A stretch of 64,000 bases of DNA from RPQJ01 sp963732415 (GTDB lineage: Bacteria; Pseudomonadota; Gammaproteobacteria; Steroidobacterales; Steroidobacteraceae). Position 1 is the stretch's first letter. Each line of letters begins with the position of its first letter. Below the pieces are notes generated by a model, which was not told the origin of the DNA, did no database searches, and was given only the letters and a program-made list of their open reading frames with translations. Positions 8,124 to 17,125 of the stretch are shown here, piece after piece. The stretch spans positions 885,845 through 949,844 of the forward strand of contig CAVSZK010000019.1 of NCBI GenBank assembly GCA_963732415.1. The letters run 5' to 3'. Made by a program: the position numbers and the translations under genes.

Positions 8124-9098
8124 ATGAACGTAGCGCGCAGGGAACCAGCACGAATCATCGACGGCAAGGCCAGCGCGGCTCGGCTGCGCGCCGACATTGC
8201 GCGCCGCGTGGCGGTCCTCACCTCCCGGCACGGCGTCACGCCCGGACTCGCGGTAGTGCTCGTGGGCGACGACCCTGCGAGCGAGGTCTATGTGCGCAAC
8301 AAGGGGCGCCAGACACGCGAAGCTGGCATGCAGTCCTTCGAGACGCACCTGCCGGCTACAGCTTCGGAAGACGAGTTGCTCGCGCAGGTGGCGCGACTGA
8401 ATGCCGACCCGGCCGTGCACGGCGTGCTGGTCCAGTTACCGCTGCCGCGCCAGATCCGCGAGACGGCAGTGATAGACGCGATCTTGCCGGCCAAGGACGT
8501 CGATGGTTTCCACGTCATCAACACCGGCCTGCTCGCCTCGCGCGGCACCGGGATCATCCCCTGCACGCCGCTTGGCTGCCTGCGGCTGCTCCGTGAATAC
8601 GTCGGCAACCTTTCCGGAATGCGCGCGGTGATCGTCGGCCGCTCGAACATCGTCGGCAAGCCGATGGCCCAGTTGCTGCTGCGCGAGAACTGCACGGTGA
8701 CCCTGGCGCACTCGCGCACCCGCGATCTTGCCGCCGAGTGTCGCCGTGCCGACATCCTGGTCGCGGCGGTGGGCCAGCCCCGCTTGATCAAGGGTGACTG
8801 GATCCAGCCGGGCGCGAGCGTGATCGACGTCGGCATCAACCGGATCAGCATCACCACGGCCGACGGGCCGGCGACGCGACTGGTCGGCGACGTCGATTTC
8901 GACGAGGCCGCAGCGGTAGCCGGCGCGATCACGCCTGTACCCGGCGGCGTCGGTCCGATGACCATCGCATGCCTGTTGAGCAATACGCTGGACGCGGCAT
9001 GCGCGCAGCACGGGGTGGATCCACGCAGCCTCGATGTCTCCGAGGCCGGAAAGTTAGTTTCTGCCGGCGGCTCGGCACCACAAGGAACAAGCACATGA
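8124..9098 (+). CDS. folD: Methylenetetrahydrofolate dehydrogenase / methenyl-THF cyclohydrolase
   Basis: Interconverts 5,10-methylene-, methenyl- and 10-formyl-THF with NADP in the cytoplasm. The chosen ATG at 8124 gives 324 aa, slightly longer than typical FolD because of a roughly 30-residue tail after the last helix; an upstream ATG at 8082 adds 14 residues without homology. Visible motifs are YVRNKGR (catalytic lysine of the YxxxK motif), QLPLPRQ, GRSNIVGKP (dinucleotide site) and PVPGGVGPMT near the end. The stop overlaps the fhs start (ATGA), so the two enzymes are translationally coupled and together link formate to the THF pool. Confidence 0.95.
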   Translation: MNVARREPARIIDGKASAARLRADIARRVAVLTSRHGVTPGLAVVLVGDDPASEVYVRNKGRQTREAGMQSFETHLPATASEDELLAQVARLNADPAVHGVLVQLPLPRQIRETAVIDAILPAKDVDGFHVINTGLLASRGTGIIPCTPLGCLRLLREYVGNLSGMRAVIVGRSNIVGKPMAQLLLRENCTVTLAHSRTRDLAAECRRADILVAAVGQPRLIKGDWIQPGASVIDVGINRISITTADGPATRLVGDVDFDEAAAVAGAITPVPGGVGPMTIACLLSNTLDAACAQHGVDPRSLDVSEAGKLVSAGGSAPQGTST

Positions 9099-10726
9099 AG
9101 CCGATTTCCGAGGTCGCGCGATCGCTTGGCCTGGACCCCGCTGAGCTGGAACCTTACGGTCACTACAAGGCGAAACTGCCGCTGAATGTTTTCCGGGACA
9201 AGCCGCCGCGAGGCAAGCTGGTGCTGGTCTCGGCGATCACGCCCACGCCGGCTGGCGAGGGCAAGACGACAACCTCCATCGGGCTTGTCCAGGGCTTGGC
9301 CCGGATCGGCGTGACGAGCGCCGCTGCGCTGCGCGAGCCGAGCCTCGGCCCGGTATTCGGCATGAAGGGCGGCGGCGCGGGCGGCGGCGCCTCTGAAGTG
9401 CTGCCAATGATGGACATCAACATGCACTTCAATGGCGACTTCCACGCCATCACGAGCGCGCACAACCTGCTTGCCGCCATCCTGGACAACTGCCTGCACA
9501 ACGGCAGCGTGATCACCGGGCTGGATCCGCGGCGCGTGACCTGGAAGCGCGTGATGGACATGAACGATCGCGCGCTGCGCGACATCGTGATCGGCCTGGG
9601 CGGACGCACCGAGGGCTTCCCGCGCGAAACCGGTTTCGACATCACCGCCGCGAGCGAGGTGATGGCCGTTCTCTGCCTTGCAGATGGCATCCCAGACCTC
9701 AAGGCACGGCTGGGCCGCATCGTCGTGGGCTACTCGTCGAGCGGCAAGCCGGTTACCGCGGGCGACGTCAAGGCAGTGGGCGCGATGGCGGCGCTGCTGC
9801 GCGACGCGATCAAGCCGAACCTGGTGCAGACCACGGAAGGCGTGCCGGCGTTCCTGCACGGTGGGCCGTTCGCGAACATCGCCCACGGAACCAACAGCAT
9901 CACGGCCACCAAGGCAGCGCTCGCGCTGACCGACCTCGTAGTGACGGAAGCCGGGTTCGCATTCGAACTCGGCGCCGAGAAGTTCTTCGACATCAACTGC
10001 AAGTACGGCGGCTTCGCGCCGGCATGCACGGTGCTGGTCGCGACGATCCGGGCACTGAAGATGCACGGCGGCAAGCCGCTGGCGGACGTCGGCAAGCCGG
10101 ACGTCGACGCCATGCTTCGCGGCATGGACAACCTCGAAAAGCACGTCGAGAACATCCACAAATTTGGCCAGCCCTGCGTCGTCGCGATCAACCAGTTCGC
10201 GGCCGACACCGCGGCGGAAATCCGCGCGCTCGAGAAGCACTGCGAGTCGATCGGCGTCAAGGCGGTGGCGGCACGGCCGTTCACCGAGGGCGGCAAGGGC
10301 TGCACCGAACTCGCCGAAGTCGTGCGCGACCTGGTGGCCGTCAGCGAGCCGCAGTTCACGCCGCTCTACGACTGGAACGCGTCAATCGAGGACAAGATCG
10401 CGACGGTCGCGCGTGAGATGTACGGGGCCGAGGCCGTCGACTACACGAAGCGCGGCAGGCGTGACCTCGAACAGCTGGAGAAGGAGGGGTTCGGAAAACT
10501 GCCCGTGTGCATCGCCAAGACCCAGCAGTCACTCTCCGACAACCCGGCGCTGCTCGGCCGGCCCAAGGACTTCCTGGTGACGGTGCGCGAAATCCACCTC
10601 GCGGCCGGTGCCGGATTCGTGATTCCGATCACCGGCGAGATCATGCGCATGCCGGGACTGCCGAAGGCACCGATGGCGCACAGGTTCGACCTGACCGACG
10701 ACGGCGAGATCGTGTTCGGGCCGTAG
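9095..10726 (+). CDS. fhs: Formate--tetrahydrofolate ligase
   Basis: ATP-dependent formation of 10-formyl-THF from formate and THF. 543 aa; the family is usually about 555-560. It starts at the ATG at 9095 overlapping the folD stop, with AAGGA at 9082-9086 as ribosome site; longer in-frame readings upstream lie inside folD. The P-loop TPTPAGEGKTT is at 49-59, and GGGAGGG with the downstream ITGLDPRRVTWKR block is family-typical. Formate ligase is patchily distributed in gammaproteobacteria; pairing with folD suggests assimilation of formate or oxidation of one-carbon units with ATP recovery (inference). Confidence 0.96.
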   Translation: MKPISEVARSLGLDPAELEPYGHYKAKLPLNVFRDKPPRGKLVLVSAITPTPAGEGKTTTSIGLVQGLARIGVTSAAALREPSLGPVFGMKGGGAGGGASEVLPMMDINMHFNGDFHAITSAHNLLAAILDNCLHNGSVITGLDPRRVTWKRVMDMNDRALRDIVIGLGGRTEGFPRETGFDITAASEVMAVLCLADGIPDLKARLGRIVVGYSSSGKPVTAGDVKAVGAMAALLRDAIKPNLVQTTEGVPAFLHGGPFANIAHGTNSITATKAALALTDLVVTEAGFAFELGAEKFFDINCKYGGFAPACTVLVATIRALKMHGGKPLADVGKPDVDAMLRGMDNLEKHVENIHKFGQPCVVAINQFAADTAAEIRALEKHCESIGVKAVAARPFTEGGKGCTELAEVVRDLVAVSEPQFTPLYDWNASIEDKIATVAREMYGAEAVDYTKRGRRDLEQLEKEGFGKLPVCIAKTQQSLSDNPALLGRPKDFLVTVREIHLAAGAGFVIPITGEIMRMPGLPKAPMAHRFDLTDDGEIVFGP

Positions 10727-10745
10727 TGCTGCAGGCAACGCAAAC

Positions 10746-11162
10746 GTGACCACTACGGCTGACACCCAGGCCATCGTGCGTTTCGTGCGCGGCACGCTGG
10801 GCTGCGGCTGTCCGGACGAGGTATTCAATTCGATCTCGATCGAGCGTCCGGGCGGGCCGGACCCTTCAGCGCCGTATGTCCGGCTGCTGGTCGGAAATCG
10901 ACTGCTGATCTACGTGCTCGACGGAAAAGACGTCGAACAGGAGCCGGCCATCGTGCCCAGGCTGGCCAGTCGAGGTCGCCACGAACGCGACCGGAATGGG
11001 CTGAATCGCTTCCGGCTGGTCATCGGCAGCGAGCGCGCGACGCAACTGCTGGAGGCCTCGTCCGCCAGCTTCGCAGCGGAGATCGGTCATGACGAGCGGG
11101 CGCATCTGCACGTAATCGCTTCAGACCTGGTCCCTGTCGACCTCCATTCAAGCAACTCGTGA
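10746..11162 (+). CDS. Conserved small protein with GCGCP motif, one-carbon gene neighbour
   Basis: 138 aa, soluble, no signal peptide or membrane segment. I do not recognise a named family. The N-terminal RGTLGCGCPDEVF (residues 16-28) contains two closely spaced cysteines and a proline that could bind metal or act as a redox site. The rest alternates short hydrophobic strands and charged helices (VRLLVGNRLLIYVLDGK; HLHVIASDLVPVDL). It starts with GTG at 10746, 19 bases after fhs, and is followed 10 bases later by a NUDIX gene, so it is probably in the folD-fhs operon. A role in formate or folate metabolism is inferred from position only. Confidence 0.7.
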   Translation: MTTTADTQAIVRFVRGTLGCGCPDEVFNSISIERPGGPDPSAPYVRLLVGNRLLIYVLDGKDVEQEPAIVPRLASRGRHERDRNGLNRFRLVIGSERATQLLEASSASFAAEIGHDERAHLHVIASDLVPVDLHSSNS

Positions 11163-11172
11163 GGCTGCCCTG

Positions 11173-12057
11173 ATGCACCTGGCCGCAACCGTAGTCCTGC
11201 TGCGCGAAGCAGATGGCAAGCTCGAGGCGCTGATGATGCGCCGGGGAGCCGGGCTCACCTTCATGGGCGGAATGTGGGTTTTTCCCGGTGGTCGCGCCGA
11301 ACCTGCGGACTGCTCGGCGGAGTCGCTGGCCCGGGTCCTGCCGGACGCGCGCAATGCCGGACTCGGCCAGTTGCGCACGATGCAGGGCGCTGCGCTGGAG
11401 TTCGAAGCTAGCGCCGGCCTGTACGTCGCTGCATGCCGCGAAGCCTTCGAAGAAGCGGGCGTGCTGCTCGCCTGCGACTCATCCGGCGAGCCCTGCGACG
11501 CCGCGACCGCCGCCCGCCTCGGCTCGCGTCGCGACGAGGTAACCCGCGATGCCAGCGCATTCACGCGCATGCTCGAGACGGAGGCTCTGTTCCTCGACAC
11601 CCGGAGGCTGGCCTACTGGTCGCACTGGATCACCCCTTCGGCCGAGCCCAAGCGCTTCGATACACGGTTTTTCGTCGCGCAGTTGCCGCCGGGCCAGACG
11701 GCCAGCGCAGATCTCTCCGAGTTGACCGAGCACGCCTGGGTCGAAGCGGCCCGGGCAACGGCCGCGCTCGAGCAGGGCGAGATCCGGCTCGTGCCCCCCA
11801 CACTGCTCACGCTCGAGGATCTCGCCGAGTGCCACGCGCGCCACGGCTCGCTGCAGGCGATGTTCACCGCGGAGGCTGCCCGCGAGACTCCCCCGGTGAT
11901 GCCGCGAATCGAGTTGTCAGCCGACGCCGCCCGCGTCGTCATGCCCTGGGACCCAGGCTACGCGCAGGTGCCAGGCGAATGCTGCGAGGCCGTGGTCGAA
12001 TTCCCGCGGCATTTCACGCGTTGCAGTTCGAGTCACACGATTAAGCGCGGCCGGTAG
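11173..12057 (+). CDS. NUDIX hydrolase (NUDT19-like, CoA/nucleotide diphosphatase family)
   Basis: 294 aa, cytoplasmic. The N-terminal MHLAATVVLLREADGKLEAL strand and MWVFPGGRAEPAD begin the NUDIX fold, and AACREAFEEAGVLLA (about residues 86-100) supplies the REXXEEXG core. The gap between PGG and the RE helix is longer than in the standard 23-residue box, a pattern seen in NUDT7/NUDT19-type CoA hydrolases (family knowledge). HWITPSAEPKRFDTRFFVA matches the same group. Substrate therefore probably an acyl-CoA or CoA, but this is not certain. Last gene of the apparent folD-fhs operon, followed by a terminator. Confidence 0.85.
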   Translation: MHLAATVVLLREADGKLEALMMRRGAGLTFMGGMWVFPGGRAEPADCSAESLARVLPDARNAGLGQLRTMQGAALEFEASAGLYVAACREAFEEAGVLLACDSSGEPCDAATAARLGSRRDEVTRDASAFTRMLETEALFLDTRRLAYWSHWITPSAEPKRFDTRFFVAQLPPGQTASADLSELTEHAWVEAARATAALEQGEIRLVPPTLLTLEDLAECHARHGSLQAMFTAEAARETPPVMPRIELSADAARVVMPWDPGYAQVPGECCEAVVEFPRHFTRCSSSHTIKRGR

Positions 12058-12095
12058 CGGCTACCCGGCACCGGGCGGCTGCTCCCGAAAAACGA

Positions 12096-12127
12096 AAAGC
12101 CCCGGGACCGACGGGCCCCAGGGCTTT
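12096..12127. terminator. Bidirectional terminator between NUDIX gene and H1-like gene
   Basis: AAAGCCC (12096-12102) pairs with GGGCTTT (12121-12127), and an inner GGG/CCC continues the stem. The two flanking genes converge here, so one hairpin can serve both strands; the T run is only three bases. Confidence 0.75.
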
Positions 12128-12168
12128 CCGCAGCGCCGCCAGGGCGCCGAAAACGCGGCGCGGCCGCG

Positions 12169-12822
12169 TTACTTCTTCTCGAACGGCGAATACCCGGGCA
12201 GTTCGTTCTCGACCAGGTTCTCGACCGCGTCACTCGCCTTCTTGAACAGGTCCTTGGCCTGGTCCACGACCGAGGCGGCTGACTTTTCAGCCGTGTGCTG
12301 TGCGCTCACCAGGCCGGCCTCGGCCTGCTTCACGCCTGCAGCGGCCTGCTTCTTGACGGCTTTTACCGTCTTGGCGACTTTCTTCTCGGCTTTCACCACG
12401 GCTTTCTGCGCCTTGGGCGGCAGCTTCTTGACGGCCTTGACCGCCTTGGCAACTTTCCGCTTGGCCTGCGTGGTTGACCGTGAAATGCTCCTCTCGGCCT
12501 TCCTGGCGGCAGACTTTGCCTTTCTTGGTGCCCTGCGGATCGCGGCCTTCATCGTGGCGAGACGGCTCTTCGCCTTTACGACGCGCTTGGCTGCGGCTTT
12601 CTTACGGGCCGGAGCCTTCTTCTTGGCCGCAGCCTTCTTCCTGGCCGGGGCCTTCTTCTTGGCCGCGGTTTCCTTCGTCGACTTGCGCTTCAGGTCAGCC
12701 GAGTGCGCGCGCTTGTAGGTCTGGATGTCTGTGATACGCCCCTTGGCGTCACGCTTGGCGTAGAGCTTCGTGCCCTTGCTGCTGCGGTGCGTCGTGCGAC
12801 GCGCCTTCTTCTTCGCTGCCAT
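12169..12822 (-). CDS. Histone H1-like lysine/alanine-rich protein
   Basis: 217 aa from the ATG at 12822 (MAAKKKARRTTHRSSKGTKL); a further in-frame 15 codons upstream have no support. The middle (about residues 55-150) is a repetitive AAKKKAPARK-type tail rich in Lys, Ala and Pro, the composition of bacterial H1/Hc1-like DNA-binding proteins. The N-terminal 50 residues (KLYAKRDAKGRITDIQTYKR) form a compact conserved region. The C-terminal part (QAKDLFKKASDAVENLVENE) is amphipathic helix rather than basic tail. Likely role is nucleoid compaction or modulation of DNA access, inferred from composition. The lysine repeats are prone to length variation between strains. Confidence 0.85.
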   Translation of the reverse strand: MAAKKKARRTTHRSSKGTKLYAKRDAKGRITDIQTYKRAHSADLKRKSTKETAAKKKAPARKKAAAKKKAPARKKAAAKRVVKAKSRLATMKAAIRRAPRKAKSAARKAERSISRSTTQAKRKVAKAVKAVKKLPPKAQKAVVKAEKKVAKTVKAVKKQAAAGVKQAEAGLVSAQHTAEKSAASVVDQAKDLFKKASDAVENLVENELPGYSPFEKK

Positions 12823-12929
12823 GGGAAACCTCTCGTGTGTGCGGTGTCGCGGGAACTGCCGCGCCAATCCGGTTATCAGGACGGACGCTAGTGCAGCATC
12901 ACGTCCTAGTCAACAAGGGAAACCTGCAG

Positions 12930-15650
12930 TCAGCCCGAACCCTGCAGGCCATGCGAAATGCCATTCACCGAGGCGACCAGCGCTTCGAGCAGAGTGCGGT
13001 CCTGCCGTCCGGTTTCGCGCCAGCGTCGCAGGAGATCGACCTGCGCGAGGTGCAACGGGTCGACGTAGGGATTCCGCAGCAGGATCGAGCGCCGCAGCGT
13101 CGGCTCGGAATCCAGCAGCTGACCGCCGCCCCTGACCGCGAGCACCTGTTCCACGCTGAGCTTGAACTCGGCCCTGATGTCGGTTGCGTACCGGTCGTGC
13201 TCTGGACGCGACAGTTGATCGTAGATGCGGGCAACGCCCATGTCGGCTCGCGTCAGTGCCATCTCCACGTCATCGATCAGCGACTCGAAAACCGGCCAGC
13301 CGGCGTACATTTCGCCCAGCATCGTGGCCCCGAAGCGCGCCGCGGCCTTCTGCAGAGCCGTGCCACAGCCGAACCAGCCGGGCAGCATGTGCCGGCTCTG
13401 GGACCAGGCGAAGGCCCAGGGAATCGGCCGCAGCGATTCGATGCCGCCGCCAGCGGAGCGCGACATCGGCCGCGAGCCGATCTGCATGCTCTCGATGACA
13501 TCCACCGGTGTGACGGCATTGAAATAATCGACGAATGCCGGATCGTCGTGAACCAGCTCACGGTAGATGGCAGAGCTCGCCTGCGCGAGAAAGTCCATCA
13601 CCTCGCGCCAACGCGGGTCGACCGGACCCGCGTCGTGGACTCCGGCGGTGACCAGCGCCACCGCGCTCACGACCTGCTCGAAGCTGCGCAGCGCGATCGG
13701 CCGGAGACCGTAGCGATCGTTGATGTTCTCGCCCTGCTCGGTGGCGCGCAGCGTGCCTTGCATCGCGGCCGCCGGCTGGCTGCGGACCAGCGCCTCATCC
13801 CGCCCGCTGCCCCGGCTGATCGAACCTCCACGCCCGTGGAACACCTGCAGCTGAACGCCTGCCGCGCCACAAGCGGCAGCCATGGCCTCCTGGGCAGTAT
13901 GCAGCGCCCATCTGGACGCGACGACGCCTACCGACTTGCTGCTGTCGGAATAACCGAGCATCACGACCTGGCGATTCCCACGTGCAGCCAGGTGCGCACG
14001 GTAGGCGGGGTCGGCGAGCAGTCTCGCGACGATCTCTCCCGCGTGTTCGAGGGTGTTGGCCGACTCGAACAGCGGCGCAGCGTCCAGGGGCACCTGCTCC
14101 CCGGCCCCCGCCGCCATGCCTGCCCAGCGCGCGAGCAACAGCACGGACAACACATCGTCCACATCGTGCGCCATGCTCACGACGTAGGAACCGATGGCCC
14201 GGTGCCCGAAGCGGTTCCTGCAGAATTCCATCGCCTCGAATACCCACAGCGCCCGCTTGCCGGCAGGTCCCGGGTCGTCGAACGGAGACTCGTCGCAGGA
14301 CAGGGCAGCGCCCAGACGCGCCGTGCGCTCCGCCGGTGATCGGGACCCCCATTCCGGGTCGCCGAGTGCATTTCCAACGATTTCGCGGTGCACCTCGGCG
14401 TTCTGGCGCACATCCAGCGTCGCGAGGTGGAAACCGAAAGTGCGCACCCTCCGCAGCATGCGCTGCACGTAGAAGAGCCCGGCGTTCTTCCCGCGGTTCG
14501 CAGCCAGGCTGCGCGCGATCATCTCCAGGTCGTCAACCAGTTGCTCCACACGATCGTACTGGCCGGATCGCCCGTCATATGTCGCCCGCAGGCGCTCGGC
14601 AATCTGGCCCAGCAGCACGCGGTAGGGCATCCGGTCGTGGCGTGTCGGAGTCGAGGCCCGCGCGCCCGGCAGCAGCGTCCGGTAGGCCTCGATCCGGGCG
14701 TCGATCGCGGGATCGTAAGGAATCCGGTTCTCACTCTGGCTGAGCTTCTCCGCCAGCACCCGGACTTCCTTGAAGTACTGGTTCACGACCAGCTGGTGGT
14801 GGCGATTGCAGCTCTCACGGATGGTCTTGGCGTGCACGTCCGGATGGCCATCCATGTCACCACCGACCCACGAACCAAAACTGAGCAGGACGGGCACCTG
14901 GACGCCTTCCGCGGCAGCCCCGAACACCGCGACGAGGGCTGCGTCGAGCTGCTCGTAGAACAAGGGAATCACTTCGTAGATCACCTCTACGATAAAGAAC
15001 AGCACATGCTCGCGCTCATCCGCCACGTTCAGGCGTTCCCGCGAGTTATCGGCTGTCTGCCAACCGGTGGTGATTTCGGTGCGCAGGCGCTCCACGCATT
15101 TCCGGCGCTCACCCGGCGTGCGGGCCGGATCCAGCCCGTCGAGCATCAGTTGCGCGACTCGCTGCTGCTGCCGCAGCAGCGTCCTGCGCGTGGATTCCGT
15201 GGGATGTGCCGTAAAGACTGGCTCAAAACGTACCCGACCGAGCAGCGAGAGCACGTCGTCCAGCGTCATGCCACTCTCGCGGAGGCTGGCGAAGCAAGCC
15301 TCGAGTCCGCCTGGTTGCGCCGCGCTGCTGCCGCTCAGATACTGCCGTCGACGGCGCACCCGGTGCACTTTTTCCGCCGTGTTCACCACCTGGAACCACG
15401 TCGTGAACGCCCGGATCAGTTCCCGCACCTTCGGTGCGGGCCGCCCCTGGGTGCGCACCACGAGCTCCACCGATGCCTCCGCGGAGCCCAGCCTGCGGTC
15501 GATGGCAACCCTCCGGTCGCCATCGACCATGTTGAACATCGCGTCACCGCACTGGTCCCTGAGAACATCGCCGACGACCTGGCCGAGCACGTGCACGTCA
15601 TCGCGCAGCGCCGCGTCCTTGGTCGGAAAAATGATGCCTCTGCGGGCCAT
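12930..15650 (-). CDS. ppc: Phosphoenolpyruvate carboxylase
   Basis: Carboxylates PEP with bicarbonate to oxaloacetate, replenishing the TCA cycle. 906 aa, full length. Key sites are FTAHPTES at 146-153, SWVGGDMDGHPDV near 260-272, GYSDSSKSVG at 566-575 and FHGRGGSISRGSG at 604-616, plus RNPYVDPLHLAQVDLLRR near the C-terminus. Several positions differ from the E. coli enzyme (GGDMDGHP instead of GGDRDGNP; SSKSVG instead of SAKDAG), placing it in a divergent bacterial PEPC group, but all catalytic His and Arg residues I can identify remain. Divergent from the CoA-transferase gene. With SbtA at 23 kb it is a second bicarbonate-using function in the window. Confidence 0.95.
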   Translation of the reverse strand: MARRGIIFPTKDAALRDDVHVLGQVVGDVLRDQCGDAMFNMVDGDRRVAIDRRLGSAEASVELVVRTQGRPAPKVRELIRAFTTWFQVVNTAEKVHRVRRRRQYLSGSSAAQPGGLEACFASLRESGMTLDDVLSLLGRVRFEPVFTAHPTESTRRTLLRQQQRVAQLMLDGLDPARTPGERRKCVERLRTEITTGWQTADNSRERLNVADEREHVLFFIVEVIYEVIPLFYEQLDAALVAVFGAAAEGVQVPVLLSFGSWVGGDMDGHPDVHAKTIRESCNRHHQLVVNQYFKEVRVLAEKLSQSENRIPYDPAIDARIEAYRTLLPGARASTPTRHDRMPYRVLLGQIAERLRATYDGRSGQYDRVEQLVDDLEMIARSLAANRGKNAGLFYVQRMLRRVRTFGFHLATLDVRQNAEVHREIVGNALGDPEWGSRSPAERTARLGAALSCDESPFDDPGPAGKRALWVFEAMEFCRNRFGHRAIGSYVVSMAHDVDDVLSVLLLARWAGMAAGAGEQVPLDAAPLFESANTLEHAGEIVARLLADPAYRAHLAARGNRQVVMLGYSDSSKSVGVVASRWALHTAQEAMAAACGAAGVQLQVFHGRGGSISRGSGRDEALVRSQPAAAMQGTLRATEQGENINDRYGLRPIALRSFEQVVSAVALVTAGVHDAGPVDPRWREVMDFLAQASSAIYRELVHDDPAFVDYFNAVTPVDVIESMQIGSRPMSRSAGGGIESLRPIPWAFAWSQSRHMLPGWFGCGTALQKAAARFGATMLGEMYAGWPVFESLIDDVEMALTRADMGVARIYDQLSRPEHDRYATDIRAEFKLSVEQVLAVRGGGQLLDSEPTLRRSILLRNPYVDPLHLAQVDLLRRWRETGRQDRTLLEALVASVNGISHGLQGSG

Positions 15651-15849
15651 GGCCGCCGGGTTAGTTCGGTTTGGCTGGTTGAGGGAGTCGGTGGTCGCCC
15701 GGCCAGGTGGCCGGCACTGTCGGTAATACTGAGGTGAATCGTAGCAGAGTCGGCGCCATACGCCGTCGATGTCGCGCCGGAACGGGGTGGCGGCGCATTA
15801 TCATTGGAGGCCCGGCAATTGCCCGCCGGCCCGTCGAGAGGACCGCAAA

Positions 15850-17046
15850 TTGAGCACTGCCCTGCCCCTCGTCGGCGTCAGGGTCCTGACCCTCGAGAAC
15901 TTCGGGGCTGGACCGTTCGGCTCGCTGTACCTCGCCGACCTCGGTGCGGAGGTCATAAAGATCGAGAACCGGGACCAGGGCGGCGACGCCACCCGCGCCA
16001 TGGGACCATTCTTCCTCGGCGAGCACGACAGCCACTTCTTCCAGACGTTCAACCTGAACAAGAAGAGCGTGACGCTCAACCTGAAGCTCGCCGAGGGCCA
16101 GCAGGCATTCCGCAGGCTCGCAGGCACTGCCGACGTGGTGATGAACAACCTGCGCGGCGACCAGCCCGGGAAGCTGGGCCTCGACTACGCGAGCCTTGGC
16201 GCGGCGAATCCGCGGATCGTCTGCGCGCACCTCTCCGCCTACGGGCGCGACAACGAGCGCCGCGGCTGGCCCGGCTATGACTACCTGATGCAGGCCGAGG
16301 CCGGCTACCTGCACCTCACTGGCGAGCCCGGCACCCCGCCCGCCCGCATGGGCCTGTCGGTCGTGGACTACATGACCGGGATCACGACGGCGGTGGCGGT
16401 GCTCTCCTCGCTGATCGGCGTGATGAAAACCGGACTGGGCGGAGACGTCGACGTGTCGCTGTTCGACGTGGCGCTGCACCAGCTCACCTACCCGGGCAAC
16501 TGGTACCTGAACGAGGGACATCGCACCGAGCGGATGCCCCGCAGCTCCCATCCCTCGGCCGTGCCGGTACAGCTCTTCCGGACCGAGGACGGCTGGATCT
16601 TCGTGATGTGCATGACCGAGAAGTTCTGGCACTCGCTGGTCGAGCAGCTCGAGCGCGCGGAACTGGCTGCGGACCCGCGCTTCGCGACGGTGGCCGACCG
16701 GCGCCAGAACCGCGACGAGCTGACCCGGGTCCTGGACCAGGAATTCTCGCGCGGCACGACGCGTCACTGGCTGGACCGACTGCAGGGCGTGCTGCCCGCC
16801 GCCCCCGTCTACGACCTGCCGCAGGCCCTAGACAACCCCTATGCCCACTCCGTCGGCATGGTTCGGTCCCTGCCGCACCCATCGCGACCCGACTTTCGGG
16901 TGCTCGCGAACCCGATCAAGCTGGACGGCGCGAGGCTGCCCGCACGTCCGGCGCCCGCCCTCGGTGAGCACACCGACGCGCTGCTGCGCGAGGTTGGCTA
17001 CTCGGACGCCGAGATCGCGGCGCTTCGCGACTGCGGCGCCGCCTGA
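15850..17046 (+). CDS. Class III CoA-transferase (CaiB/BaiF family)
   Basis: Moves CoA between carboxylic acids through an aspartyl-CoA thioester. The chosen start is TTG at 15850, preceded by GAGAGGA at 15836-15842; this yields 398 aa (STALPLVGVRVLTLENFGAGP), the family length. An in-frame ATG at 15769 would add 27 residues without homology. The catalytic aspartate is expected in LSVVDYMTG (about residues 179-187). LADLGAEVIKIE, TFNLNKKSVTLNLK and the C-terminal LGEHTDALLREVGYS are family hallmarks. The substrate cannot be assigned. No acyl-CoA dehydrogenase or hydratase is adjacent, so it stands alone, divergent from ppc. Confidence 0.9.
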   Translation: MSTALPLVGVRVLTLENFGAGPFGSLYLADLGAEVIKIENRDQGGDATRAMGPFFLGEHDSHFFQTFNLNKKSVTLNLKLAEGQQAFRRLAGTADVVMNNLRGDQPGKLGLDYASLGAANPRIVCAHLSAYGRDNERRGWPGYDYLMQAEAGYLHLTGEPGTPPARMGLSVVDYMTGITTAVAVLSSLIGVMKTGLGGDVDVSLFDVALHQLTYPGNWYLNEGHRTERMPRSSHPSAVPVQLFRTEDGWIFVMCMTEKFWHSLVEQLERAELAADPRFATVADRRQNRDELTRVLDQEFSRGTTRHWLDRLQGVLPAAPVYDLPQALDNPYAHSVGMVRSLPHPSRPDFRVLANPIKLDGARLPARPAPALGEHTDALLREVGYSDAEIAALRDCGAA

Positions 17047-17125
17047 CCAGCCTCGAGAGCGTCGAAACGAACTTCCGTATTCTGTTAAAGTCCAACCGTC
17101 ATTCCACCGACCCCATAGAGTGAAA

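Noticed and set aside
12837..14339. 500-codon open frame on the plus strand across ppc
   Set aside because: It is the antisense of ppc in a high-G+C gene; the translation is Arg/His/Pro-rich without family motifs, while ppc on the minus strand has all catalytic motifs.
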